Shown: piece after piece, positions 44,501-55,941 of the stretch
How the letters are laid out: each line of letters begins with the position of its first letter
Numbering within the stretch: the first letter of the stretch is position 1
Assembly: GCF_016545825.1 (NCBI RefSeq)
Contig: NC_052622.1
Coordinates: 4,593,001-4,657,000 of the forward strand
Length of the DNA: 64,000 nt
Reading direction: 5' to 3'
Origin: Eucalyptus grandis
Taxonomy: Eukaryota > Streptophyta > Magnoliopsida > Myrtales > Myrtaceae
Made by a program: the position numbers and the translations under genes
The notes under the pieces: model-generated
The model's database searches: none
Told to the model about the DNA's origin: nothing
Seen by the model: only the letters and a program-made list of their open reading frames with translations

Positions 44501-45838
44501 CAGTTCTTCTAGATGACGATCTAGAGTAAAGTCAATTTATAAAATAAAATAAAATAAAATTGCCCCTTTTTTAGTCTTTGGAAACAGTTGCCATGCCAAC
44601 TTTTAACAAGACAATGAGTTCAAATCATTATTTGAAATTAAATTGGTTATTTCATGACTTTATTTAAAAGAAGGTTCAATCCATATCTTTTTTTAAAAGA
44701 AAATATTTATACTTTAGATCTATATTTGAAATTTTCCCACAAAAATAAAAATTACAAATATCTGCTATAGAGAATTTAATCTCATATTTAGTTTCATGCT
44801 CACACTTTTTCTGTAGAAAAAAAAGCATATCGAAATCCATGTCAGTTTGCTTAAGGAAAATTCCAATATAATGCATTCAATGGGAAAGATGTCAATTGCA
44901 AAAATGTAAACAAATAAATAATCTCCTATTTACATTAAATGTATAGATAGTTGTATTGAGTTATCTCTTTCTTTGTATTATTATTCACCAACTCCCTTCA
45001 GATAGACTAGCAAAGACAAGCGGTTCTCATGTCCACAAGGTTGTTATTTTAATCAGTAAGTATGTTTTCAACATTGCATTTCGATGTTCACATTCCTTGA
45101 AAATTAGGCTTGTGGTTCATGTTTGAAGGGATAAATGCGCCTTCAGTTCAATGTTCAGTCAAGTCCCAATTTTTTTTTTTTTTTTTTTTTCCAAATTTGA
45201 TCCTTGAATTATATGATTTTTGTTGAAGTTAGTCTTACTGGAAAGAAATACAGACGGTACAAATTGCATAGCTGATGCATCATATATGACTATATATTTT
45301 TTGGACCACCGACTAGATTATTTGTTGAGTATGGATGTAAGGAAAGAAAATTATAGTGAAAGTTTAGGAACCCTAGAGAGAGAAAGACAAGAGAAGCGAG
45401 TCAAGGGCGAAGCTGGGCGATGCTGGGCGATGCTGGTGGCGCCACCCATGAATTGGCGAGGGGCCAAGCATCCCTTGTCGACCTTAGGCTAACTCGGTGC
45501 GGCTGCCGCCATAACGGTGGCGCTTGGAAAGTTGGGAGCTAGTGGGTTTGTTCATAGTGGTGAATGGTGCCAGTGGTCGGTTCTAATGACGGGTGCATCG
45601 TTGAAAACCCATAGAACTAGGGTCAGAAGAATATTCACGAGCTTTTCTAACATCTAGACCTTTGATATATTAATATCGAATTCCAAAAGAGGCATTCGAT
45701 AGCCGTCAAGTTTATGTGCGTTCGTGTTCGACAGAAGGTGGCGGCTGGGGTGCATTGTGATCGTCAGCCCCTCACCCAGTTAGGTGCCGGAGGCACCACA
45801 TCCGCCACGACAGCACCTTTACCTCGCCAATCTCTCTT
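44501..45838. other. AT-rich spacer with short low-complexity runs
   Basis: An (AAAAT)n run is at 44540-44560 and a T run of about 20 at 45170-45190. A GC-richer segment (45380-45830, with GCTGGGCGATGCTGGGCGAT) has no recognisable product and may be old transposon sequence. Confidence 0.4.
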
Positions 45839-45839
45839 T

Positions 45840-46138
45840 GTTTATGTGGTTTCAAAACATTTGCTTTTCTTGATATCTTAAAAATATTTATCTCGTGATA
45901 CATTTTTTTAACATTTATAATTATCAAGTAAATGCAACGATTGACATTCTATAAAAGTTTAGGAACTATTGATACCTCACTCCTATGCTTAAACAGTCAA
46001 GACAAAAGGAGTAACCAATGCAGCAACTCCCTCTAGACGTTGCTATAATAGTTTCCACATCCATTATGAAGTGTTTGATTTTGAGGGACAATTATTTTGC
46101 ACCACCTGGGCTGAAAGTTTGTAGTTGACTAGCCTATT
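45840..46138. repeat. mTERF upstream flank, second block
   Basis: Aligns with 22155-22480. The last bases (AGCCTATTA) run straight into mTERF coding sequence. The 670 or so bases that hold promoter, 5' UTR and start codon in the intact copy are missing. Confidence 0.85.
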
Positions 46139-47643
46139 ACCGCCACCTTCTCTTCCCCCAAGTCGTCCCCTTTGCTGGATTCGAGTCAACCGTCCGGAAT
46201 CGGATTGAGGGCGCCATCGCTTCACGTGCAATGCCGCCGCGTCATCTCGTCACCTAATGTCGAGTTCGAACCGGGTGAGTGGCTCTCAGAGACAATTCGT
46301 CAAATGGTTGAGGTCCTTGAACGCAATTTGAAATGTTTGATCGAACTCCTCGTTGAAAGTCTTGCCTTTTCAGGGGCGCTGAATGTGTTATTTCAAGAAC
46401 TCGGGCTCAACGAGAGAGAGACTGAATCTCTCTTGACCAGGGACCCGGATTTGAGGCTGAAGTCTATCGGTTCGTTGCAGGCTCGCGTTGCCTCTTTAAA
46501 ATCGGTCGGAATCAGTGGCCTCGAGCTCTGCCATTTGGTTGCGAAATGCCCTTCTGTGTTGGCAGCAGGTGAAATCGATCCCTTTATACTTTTTGTGCGC
46601 GACAAATTAGATGGAAAGGTTGAGCCGATGCAGCTTAAGCGTCTCTTTATGTCAACTGAGCCGCGATTCCTAGCTGGATTTGAGGAAAAGGTTAATTTGC
46701 TGACCGGCAGTGGGATTCCTAGAGAAAAGATTGTTCATGTTCTCAACAATGTGAATTTAACGAAGGCTTTGTCTCTTAAGCCGTTTGAAGAGATTGAAAG
46801 GCTCCTTAATTTCTTGAGCCGCTATGGTGGGGTTGATTTGATTGTGAGGCATCCCCCCATTCTTAACTTTGATATGGATACCCAATTGATTCCGAGAGTG
46901 GAGTTTCTTCTAGAACTTAGTGGAGGAGATGAGGATGCAACGGGGGCAGTGTTGCGCAAACTGCCTACCTTTTTGAAATACCGCATGGAACACTTGGAAA
47001 GCCATGTAGAGTTCTTGAGGTCATTTGCGGGATTAGATGATCAAGAAATATTCAGGATCATTCTTGTGTTTCCTAACATTGTTAGCGCGAGTAGGGAGAG
47101 GAAATTGCATCCCAGAATTAGTTTTCTCAAAGAATGTGGACTCAACTCCAATGAGATTTTCAAGTTCTTGACAAAAGCCCCTTTGTTTTTGGGTCTATCT
47201 TTTGAGGGGAACATTGCTTATAAGCTGGGTTTTTGGTGAAGATTGGTTACAAGTACAGAACGAAGGAATTCGCGGTTGCAATAGGCGCTGTGACTAGGAC
47301 AAGTTGTGAGAATATGCAGAAGGTGATTGAGCTCTTATTGAGTTATGGGTTTTCTTGTGAAGACGTGCTTCTCATGAGTAAGAAGCATCCTCAGATACTT
47401 AAATACAATCCTGATTCTCTGGAGGAAAAAGTGGAATATTTGGTAGGGGAGATGGGACGTGACGTTGATGAGCTATTGGATTTCCCTGCATTTCTTGGTT
47501 ACAAACTCAACAGTAGAATAAAGCATAGGTACGAGGTGAAGAAGAAGATTATAGGTGAAGGGATGTCAATCAACAAGCTGCTTAATGTTTCGTCTGAGAG
47601 ATTTGCAAAGAAGAAGGTAGAAAAGTTGGTGCACAAAGCCTGA
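46139..47643 (+). pseudogene. mTERF copy 2: start codon deleted, one frameshift
   Basis: About 95% or more identical by eye to the intact mTERF at 23103-24662. The first 16 codons and all promoter sequence are deleted. The next in-frame ATG lies far inside the protein, so a normal transit peptide cannot be made. A second lesion is the loss of one T near 47232 (five T where the intact copy has six), which puts the C-terminal 136 codons (47233-47643) in another frame. The rest of the coding sequence is well preserved, with many changes silent or conservative, so inactivation seems recent. It may still be transcribed from the LRK side or upstream, but no evidence for this is visible. Confidence 0.9.
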
Positions 47644-49099
47644 AAATTAGGGGTTGCTCAATTTCATCAGCAGAAGTTCATGGCAAAATTGATGGAAATT
47701 GCATAGTTACCGAGTATTCTCAAAGCTTCATCAGTTGAAGGCTTTTGGTTTTTTCAGGCAAAATTCTAGCTTGACTTCCTTAGGTGTAGATAGAAAGTCA
47801 TATTTTTCATCCCTAAACCTGCAAAGCCATTTTTAAGTTCGAAGAAAATGGTCAATGCCCAGTTGAATGAAATGACTGAGTATGCTCCATTTTAAGGTTA
47901 AAGCAAGAAGAAAAGTGGCTGATCTTTGTATTTGTGTAACCGTCCATTACAAAGGAATCCACCTTGAGTCGATAGCAATGTTTCCTTGGTTGCTCGCACG
48001 TTTTTCTGTTCTTAGTCCTGAAATCTTGAAAAAAGTGATCTGATATTGAAAATAATCCTGTCAGTGTGCATGAATCAAGACATCGTTACCTTTGTTATGC
48101 AATTCAGATAGATTTTCTAACTGTGATGGTCAGAATCAATAAGTCAACATGATTGCAAGGCATCTATGATCAGGAGAGTCATTTCACTACAACATATAAT
48201 TGAGTGTTAATTCTGTTCTAATCCAGTCTGTTCTTTTATTAAATTACATTCCATGAAACATTACGATTGTGAGTTCAGGATTACCTCACAGGACATTTTG
48301 ATCATCAACAGAACCGAGGATCTATTATCCTCGAGATCTGCAAAGGTGAGGCATTTATGCATAAAAGGTGCCATTGGCAACTCCATTCTTTCTCCCATGC
48401 AACGTAAGTTGACACAGGTTCGGCTTTGGAATGTCGAATTCCAAGACATCTTAAGATGTAGGCATAATGCTTTGATGGTGGAATATAACCATGGCAAGGT
48501 AAGAATTCCTATATCTGCGATATTGCAATGGTCATTGAGTTATGCAAACTCATCATATTCAGGTCTGCACATTGATTATTCTTAGCGCATGGCCTCCTTT
48601 TACTGTGTTTCTTAAGTATTATCCTATGTTTGGTAATCCTGCATTTCGTTTCTGCATATTATAAATAAATGTCATTGCAGAAGAAATAAGAACAAAATTT
48701 TCCGATGCATGGTGACATGGTTTCATGGTATTGTCAAAATTGATGTACTATGTCGTGACATGATGAAATACTAATTTTTAAAAAATTTGAATATCATGTG
48801 ACAGTGAATTGGGGGAAAAATGAAAAATTTGCTTCACCCACCTCCTTTTTCCTCTTTCCTCCCTCTTCCAAACAAAGCATTAAAGTAGGATCAAAAGATC
48901 ATGTCCCGCTCATGTGTGAAAGTTAAAAAATAACCGTATATCTTTCTTGATGTTTCCAGATAACAGATGGGGTGTGTGAATCCTCCTATGCCCATTTAAT
49001 GAGTCCTTATACTGCCCTATTTTCTACTCTTAACCATATAAGAATTTTTATCGTACTTCAGTCTGCGATAGTTATATTTCTGTAGATTATTGAATTGTA
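47644..49099 (+). repeat. 3' flank of mTERF copy 2 (array unit)
   Basis: Fourth copy of the mTERF downstream repeat, closest to 24663-25985 at first and to 26372-27800 further on. Confidence 0.8.
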
Positions 49100-49108
49100 A
49101 TTTTAATC

Positions 49109-49312
49109 CTTTTTTTTTTGTTGGAAAAAAATTAGCTTTCATTACTTATAAGTAAAAACTGAATGAAAAGAAAGATGGACTTCGAACATAAAAGGTCACA
49201 CAAGGTTTGAGGAGGCTTAGAGATCCAATTACATGGTAAAATCTTAAGACATTGGGCTTTAATAACCCAGTCCATTATGCAGTTGGCCTCCCTTGCGCAA
49301 TGTACTAGTTTG
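49109..49312 (-). mobile_element. 5'-truncated LINE fragment with poly(A) tail
   Basis: A 204-bp insertion absent from the matching flank near 27800. It is bounded by the 9-bp duplication ATTTTAATC at 49100-49108 and 49313-49321. On the minus strand it ends in about a dozen A, and upstream encodes VHCAREANCIMDWVIKAQ, which resembles the RNase H C-terminus of plant L1-type elements (REAN..ADW). This is a typical product of target-primed insertion with early arrest. Confidence 0.75.
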
Positions 49313-49814
49313 ATTTTAATCTATTTGAGTGCCCAAAAACATAAGAAATCATCGCGGACAAGAATAGATTGTTGGACTTGTCTAACAAGCAATAGAGGAG
49401 TGGACGCATGTAATACAGTTTTGGTGGTTGCCGTGTCAAAACTGATATAGGATAAGAAGTTTCGAGGCAAGCTGGTGTTTATTTTTGATTTTGTTCCTCG
49501 AAGCTGTAAATCAATTTTCCTATGGTCATGACTCGTGCGGTGAAGAAAGAAGATGGAGAAGAAGAAGGGCGGAGGCAAAAGATAAGAGAAAAATGAGAAG
49601 AAAGACCGTGTGTCAGAGGGGAATTAATGGGAGAGAGAGGGATAAAGGGAGAGAGATGGGTTTGTTTGTTGACGGGGTGTGGAACGAACAATTGCGGGGA
49701 GAAAAAGTGGAAGGGGAGGGAGAGAGAGGAGAAAGAAAATCCCCCGTGACAAACGGAACTTTTGAATTTTCACTGGGTGTAAATTTCCAAGATGCGTTCT
49801 ATATATGGGTGGTT

Positions 49815-50047
49815 GAACTTTGGTTTGGGTCCACCTCTTTAATTTCTGGACTTTCCATGCATTTGTTCAGTTTACTGACTTGGGCTTCTCTTTATAGGAC
49901 GGCGCGACTCCAATTCTCTAATCAAGCGAGATTCATCCAATCCTTCTTCATTCGCTTCATATTGTGCCTCCACTCACATCAAACAATTCTTCACCAATTT
50001 CTCCTTTCCCAAAAGTCGAAAAGAGTCATGTTAATGCTCTCAACTTC
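49815..50047 (+). promoter_or_regulatory. conserved promoter region of LRK copy 3
   Basis: Same block as before copy 2, with CTCTTTATAGGAC near 49890 as TATA candidate about 150 bp before the chosen ATG. An upstream ATG in frame at 49964 would only extend the protein by a Ser/Pro-rich stretch in front of the signal peptide (and that codon is itself not well conserved), so the ATG at 50048 is preferred. Confidence 0.45.
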
Positions 50048-52840
50048 ATGAGTATCTATCAAGTGTTGCTGCTCATTCTTGTTCTATTTTTGGCTATGAC
50101 TAGCAATGTCGAGCCGAGTGATCGACAATGTACTTCATCTTGTGGTGATATTCACAATATAAGATATCTGTTTCGATTGAGGAGCGATCCAAAGAGGTGT
50201 GGTGACTCGAAGTATAAGCTGACTTGTGAAGATAATCACACTGTTCTACACTTCCGTGATGGTCGATACTATGTGCAATCTATCAATTATTCCACCCACC
50301 AAATCAGATTAATCGACATGGGGTTGCAAAAGGATAATTGCTCGTCTCTCCCCAGTCATTCACAGGCTTCATGGGCGTTGTACAATTCTAAGATCTTTTC
50401 TGATCCAAACAACCCATACTACATGGCCCGCCCATACTACATGGCCCGCAGTGGTTTATTGATCATTGTGAATTGCTCAAAGCCAGTTAGCTCTCTACTC
50501 TACATTGCCACCGCTCCATGTATTGAGGGGTCGAACTCTTTCAACACATCATCGAATTGGTACTTGTATGCTTTGATCAATCCAAAAGTATTAGATGTCA
50601 AGGATTTTTGCACCATTAGTAGATGGACATGGGTATCAATTGATTTTGGGGATAAAGAGCAAATTAATAGTAGCTCCTACAACTATGAGCGCATCCATAA
50701 CATCATGGCCGATGGATTTGATGTCTACTTTGGTCGAACTTTTCGAAATGCAATTTGGAAGCCAACTTTCTTTTGCTTCTTTGATTTCTATAGCATCTAC
50801 AAAGGCCATCAGGGTTGCAGATCCTTTCTCTACACTGGTGGTAAGCATCGGTTGACAATGAAATTTTACCACAATTTTGCATGATTCTGGATGCTCTTTC
50901 ACTTGCTACTTTATCTTCTTAACTGGAAAATGAAAGAAATATTTAAAGTCCAAGAAAATAATGACAGAATTTACATGTTATAGTATCAACATTTGCGTAT
51001 TTGAAAGGTTTTAGGAGCTTTGCGTTACATTTTAAAATCGGAATATAGGAGTTGTTAGATTCGCCAAAATGTAAACAAGTGACTGTAGAAGACATCCCGA
51101 AAAGACCCATTATCAGCTGCACATACACATGTGCCTGGATTGTGCGAACAGCTATATGACTAGTTTTTCGTTGGTATAGGGTTCATATTTTCTCATTTTC
51201 TTAATTCGTTCCTTAATTAGTCACTTAACTAATAATTCAAGAGACGCTCGTTAATAAAGTCCTTAAAAAACTATATTCATGTATCAATATGAGGAAGAAA
51301 ATTATTAATTAAAAATGAAAATCACTTTCTCTATGATTGTTCACTGCTAACAAAGAAATGGAGTTTCTTTTACCAGCTATTATCTATGGGAAATGACGCT
51401 TATTATTTCCATTTATGTGAAAATGCACGTATCCCACTTCTCATATTCTTTAGGACAAAATTCAACTTATACAGTGTATCTTGCTACTATGATTCCTAGT
51501 GATTTTTGTTTTCCAAACTATATTTCTTCAATTCCTTTTTCAGATAATTCCTTCCTTTCACAGGTGTCAACTTTTTTGCATTTTGGACAACTATAGAGTT
51601 TACAGCCTTACTAGGTAAGCTACAGTGATCCGTTCTTAAAATAATTAAAAAAAGAACTTATTCTAACCTATCAAAATTTTCCTCAATGTTTTTCCGTGCA
51701 GCGAAATTTGTAATCGGGATGCCATTTGTCGTGATATTTTTGATCTACAAGTACAGAAGAAGGCACTTAGCAATGGATAAGAATGTCGAAGAATTCTTGC
51801 AAGCTCATAGCCACTTTTTTCCCATAAGGTATTCTTACATGAACATCAAGAAGATCACTAGAAATTTTAAGCACAAACTAGGTGAAGGAGGGTATGGTTC
51901 CGTGTACAAAGGAACACTCAAAAATGGAAATGAAGTAGCCATAAAGATTTTGAAGCAATCCAAGGCCCATGGCCAAGATTTTATTAGTGAAGTGGCTACT
52001 ATTGGAAGAATTCACCATATTAATGTAGTGCAACTCATCAGTTTTTGCTTTGAAGGCTCGAAACAAGCTCTCATGTATGATCTCATGACAAATGGGTCTC
52101 TAGATAAGCACATTTTTGCTAAGGAAAGTGATAAGTTTCTTGATTACATGAAAATATATGAGATCGCTCTTGGGATCGCAAGGGGGATTGAATATTTACA
52201 TCGGGGGTGTGACATGCAAATACTACACTTCGATATCAAGCCTCATAATATTCTTTTAGATAAGAATTTTATTCCGAAAGTTTCTGACTTTGGAATTGCG
52301 AAACTTTATCCCACGGATCATAGCATAGTTTCATTAACTGCTGCAAGAGGAACCTTGGGATATTTGGCACCTGAGTTGTTTTACAAAAGCATTGGTGGCG
52401 TATCTTATAAAGCGGATGTCTACAGCTTCGGAATGTTGCTCATGGAAATGGCAAGTAGAAGGAGTAATATAAATGCAAATGTAGAACGCTCAAGCCAAAT
52501 TTATTTTCCGTTGTGGGTGTATGACCAATTCGGTGAAGGTACAAGTCTTGAAATGGAAGAAGTTGTGGAAGAGGAAAGGAAGGTGATAAAAAAAATGATA
52601 ATAGTTGCACTTTGGTGCATACAATTAAACCCTGACCATCGCCCTCCAATGAACAAAGTCCTAGAAATGCTGGAAGGAGATATTGGTAAACTTCATATGC
52701 CTCCAAAACCGCTTATCTACCCACTAGATGTGTCAGTTAACAATGACAAATTCGAGATGGAACTAGAAATACTCTCTACTTCACCGTGTGCTTCGGTAAT
52801 TTCAACTAGTTCTCCTTTTAGAGATAACAATGTTGTTTAG
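50048..52840 (+). CDS. LRK10-like receptor kinase, copy 3 (intact, three exons)
   Basis: Exons 50048-50840, 51564-51614 and 51702-52840 join to a 660-residue protein with no stop. It is a plasma-membrane receptor-like kinase of the rust-resistance-kinase (LRK10L-2) type. Residues 1-20 form a signal peptide ([12 protein letters not shown]). The ectodomain follows with [31 protein letters not shown] and many NxS/T sites. Residues of about 268-300 form the membrane span, encoded across both introns, then [10 protein letters not shown]. The kinase has [11 protein letters not shown], Lys in [49 protein letters not shown] and the C-lobe motif [12 protein letters not shown]. Phe instead of Arg before the catalytic Asp makes it non-RD, a class often linked to immune signalling. 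Both introns are GT-AG and phase 1. Ligand and partners are unknown. The family includes wheat Lr10-linked kinases and ABA or rust response genes, but the role here is inference. Confidence 0.92.
50413..50448 (+). repeat. 18-bp in-frame tandem duplication in LRK copy 3
   Basis: CCCATACTACATGGCCCG occurs twice in a row and doubles the peptide PYYMAR in the ectodomain. Copy 2 has a single, different version (SYYMYG). Confidence 0.95.
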
Positions 52841-53920
52841 AGAAGCCTGTGCTGTTTCATTGGAAAAGCTTTGTATGTTTGCCCACAATCTAGTATTATG
52901 TTGGGAGGGAGTTGAGCTAGTTTATCTTGACCCTAATTACTTTGAGATTGTCTTCTTTTGGCTCTTATATTAATGTTGTGTTATTGTACATATCGTTTTA
53001 CTTTCTTGCACCTTCATAAGGACAAAAATTTTGTCAAAAAGCCAGGACAAAAATAGAGGAGGAAGGTGATGGCCATTGTGAATTGTCTTCCCTCGTTACG
53101 TGATTTTGGATAATGCCAACGAAAAAACTAACGATAACCTAGGATCTTACTCCTATATGCTCCATTGCCACCGTATGATTTCTTGATATAGAAAATAACT
53201 AATTTGGACTTATAAATTCATTATCAAAGAAAACATATATGTATACATTGTAGAGTGGACACCATCGATCTATGCTAATTTTTTTTTTATCAAAATGGAA
53301 AAGAAATAATCTTGAATGAAACAACTCAATGAAGCTTATTTTTGAAAGAACTCATAATCCTTTTTAAAGTTGACATGAAATTATCAACAAGTAATAACAT
53401 CTAAAGATTACAATTTTCTCTTAGATCACTCAGTTAAGGTGATTTCAATAAATGAAAATTCATCTATACCCGATATTGGCCATGGAGGGAAGGGGGAGAA
53501 GGAGAGGCAACCCTCTACCTGCCAAAAAAATTAACAAAATTTTCAATTACGAATTTGAAGTAGGCCTTTATTTATTTATTTATTTATAAAAAATGAGGGA
53601 AATGAAGTTTGTTTTAAATAAGAACTTTGAGTAACCATCGTAATTGCAAATGAGTAAACTGATGTCCAGCCAAATTTTCAATCGGCGGATAATCTCATCC
53701 AAAATTTCATGATTTTACCTCTAGATTTATGATGAATGGGTGTATGAACTAGAGGATCATTACCTTGGAGAACAATCGCTGAACAATTTTTGACCAAAAT
53801 TTCCCTGTTACCACAAGGCTGTCCGCCGAAAACAAATCGCTCCTTACACCTTTCAAGTTCTAACCCACGAGCTCCATCCCTAGTTGGAGGAGCAGGAGCG
53901 TCGATTACATCTAAGGAGTT
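52841..53920 (+). repeat. LRK 3' flank, second copy
   Basis: Aligns with 35604-36690. Homology ends after CTAAGGAGTT, where this copy goes on with TGTTGACATC and the other with CAAAGAGGCT. TTTA repeats at 53565-53590 are private to this copy. Confidence 0.85.
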
Positions 53921-54503
53921 TGTTGACATCTAAATTTTACGATTTTATTTAAGATTTAATCGTGTACAAAATTAGGAATTACTCACTAAAAAAAAGAGAA
54001 AAAAAGAAAAACAAAACAACAAAACAACAAAAAATAGAAAAACAAAAAAAAACGCCTTGAGGTCGAGTTGGGGCCGGATCTCGGCATTGGCCTCGGCCCA
54101 CCGCCCGCTTCTCTTTCCTCGCGCGCCCAGCCCGTTTCCCTTTCGGCCCGGCCCACGCTAGCCTCTCCCTCCTCCAACTCGCGCGCGCAAAACCTGCAAA
54201 AAAGGGCAAAAGGCAGCAGAGGTTAGAGCAGAGAGGGGCAGAAAATATTGGGTGGTCCGGGAGCTCCACGTCAGCGTGGTCCCCGGCCACTCACGAGGTG
54301 CCATGTGGAGGGGTGGGCCCATTTGGTGTCCTCTGCGTCTTCTGCCTTCTTCCCCTCTCTCTCTCCTCTTCCTAGCTTGCCGAGCCCTCTCTCCTCCTAG
54401 CCTGCACACTCTCTCTCCTGTCAGAGCATTTATTGCGGTTTAAGCTTTTGTCTTTCCTTCTCAAACGAAGGAAAGAGAAGCTTCGTTCGTTCCTCTGTTC
54501 GAG
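53921..54503. other. spacer with A-rich and CT-rich parts
   Basis: It begins with TGTTGACATC at the duplication breakpoint, which could be the end of an LTR or another element, but no partner is seen. An A-rich block is at 53985-54055 and a GC-rich part at 54060-54200. No gene supported. Confidence 0.35.
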
Positions 54504-55123
54504 AAAATATTGGGTACGTCTTATGTAGACAGCCTGGCAAACAAGAAGGCGGTGGGAGCGTGACACGTGTCCTCGTGGGACCCATAAGGTCAGGCCCCAT
54601 CTTCCTCTCCTTGATCTCAACTCATCGCTTCTTTCTCTCTCTCTCTCTCTCTCCTCTCCCAAATAACTCGGCTGTTGGCTCGGCTTGGCTCGACTCGGCT
54701 GGCAGAAGAAAGGACAGTAATAAATGCGCAACACTCCCGCTTAAATTTTCTCTCTCCTCGCTTGAATTTTTTTGATTTTGTCTCTCTTTCGTGGAAGAGC
54801 AAGACGGAACGATTTTGGTTTTGTCTCTTTCGTGGAAGAGCGGACGAACGAGTTGCACTTATTTCCTCCGTTTCCTTCTCAGCGCATCCCACCCCCTCCG
54901 CCTCCGCCTCTCCAAAAAGCCTCGCCGATCATCTACCTCTATCACGTCGCCTCCTCCAAGAGCCCCGCCGGTCGCAGCTGGTTTCTCAAACCTTCGCCGA
55001 TGTTTCCAACGTGGAGATCGAGGTTTGTGCTCGCGTTGGTCTCTCGGCAACTCCCGGGCCTCCGTCCGATTGCCTCCCTCCGACGAACTCGTCATCAACT
55101 CTGACTCCGAGCCGCCGCCGCCG

Positions 55124-55690
55124 ATGGCGTCCTCCGTCTCTGTATCTGCTCGTCCTCCCCCTCCCTCAGGCCGAAGACGCCGCCCGCCTCCGCCGCGAAG
55201 CCGTCGGCCTCCGGCAGGAGGGAGGCGGCCTCGGTCTCGTTCCCGAGCGGCGCCGGGCTCCTCGTCGTCGACCGGGTGTTGTCCCTGTCGCTGGCCCGAT
55301 CGATCGCGAGGGGGATCTCGGTGGACCTAGGTAGGGCCGACGGCGTGGCGAAGAAGGAGAGGCGCGGGCTAAAGGGCTGGGGAGGATTCCCGCTCGCTGT
55401 GGATGAGGTACGTGGACTGGCTACACCAGCATCGGAGCTAGGGCTTTTCCTTGGACGTGAGCCGAGTCGGGTCCACGGACGAGTTCGTGGAGGAGATAGA
55501 GCCTCGGTTCCAGGCCGCGTTCAAGGCGATGGAGGAGCTGGGGAAGGGCGCGATCGCGAACCTGGCCCAGATGAGGGCCGCATGGTCGGGCACTACTGGT
55601 TGAGGAAGTCGGAACTCGTGCCGGCCGGGTTCCTGAAGGCGCATATTGAGAGCACGCTTGACGCGGTCTGCGGTCTGCAATTTCCCCATG
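55124..55690 (+). pseudogene. plastid glucose-6-phosphate isomerase, N-terminal fragment (left arm)
   Basis: Homologous to the first exon of chloroplast PGI, the enzyme that interconverts fructose 6-phosphate and glucose 6-phosphate for starch synthesis. Readable are MASSVS with a transit peptide rich in Ser/Pro/Arg, [13 protein letters not shown] near 55290, a [12 protein letters not shown] text near 55410, [20 protein letters not shown] near 55455-55515, [16 protein letters not shown] near 55520-55560 and [20 protein letters not shown] near 55587-55645. One base is missing after MASSVS, and one C of a CCCC run is missing before DEGRMVGHY. Homology stops at LDAVC. Substrate-binding and catalytic parts are absent, so no enzyme results. 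Confidence 0.85.
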
Positions 55691-55941
55691 TTCTTCTTTA
55701 ATTGTTGTTTCCTGAGTTTAATGAGCTCGTGGTAATGATAATAATGATATCTATTGCTCCTATTCTAGAGGATTCTTAGAAGAGAAGCTTGACGATCGGT
55801 TTATTTGTTGACATTTGCTGAATGCCAAGTGTCGGGAGTTCTGTTGAAAGATGATAAAATTTTATTCATTGGAGCAAGTTCTCAATAAGACAGGAAGCTC
55901 GTGACTTTTAACTTACAATGTTGGACACTCCTGTCATATAG

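Noticed and set aside
44676..44876. Minus-strand frame in AT-rich DNA as a small protein
   Set aside because: Low-complexity Phe/Lys/Tyr text, no homology and no conserved partner in the window.
54675..55334. Overlapping open frames over the PGI promoter region as separate proteins
   Set aside because: They are frames through CT-rich 5' UTR and GC-rich transit-peptide sequence. Only the frame that starts at 55124 has homology.
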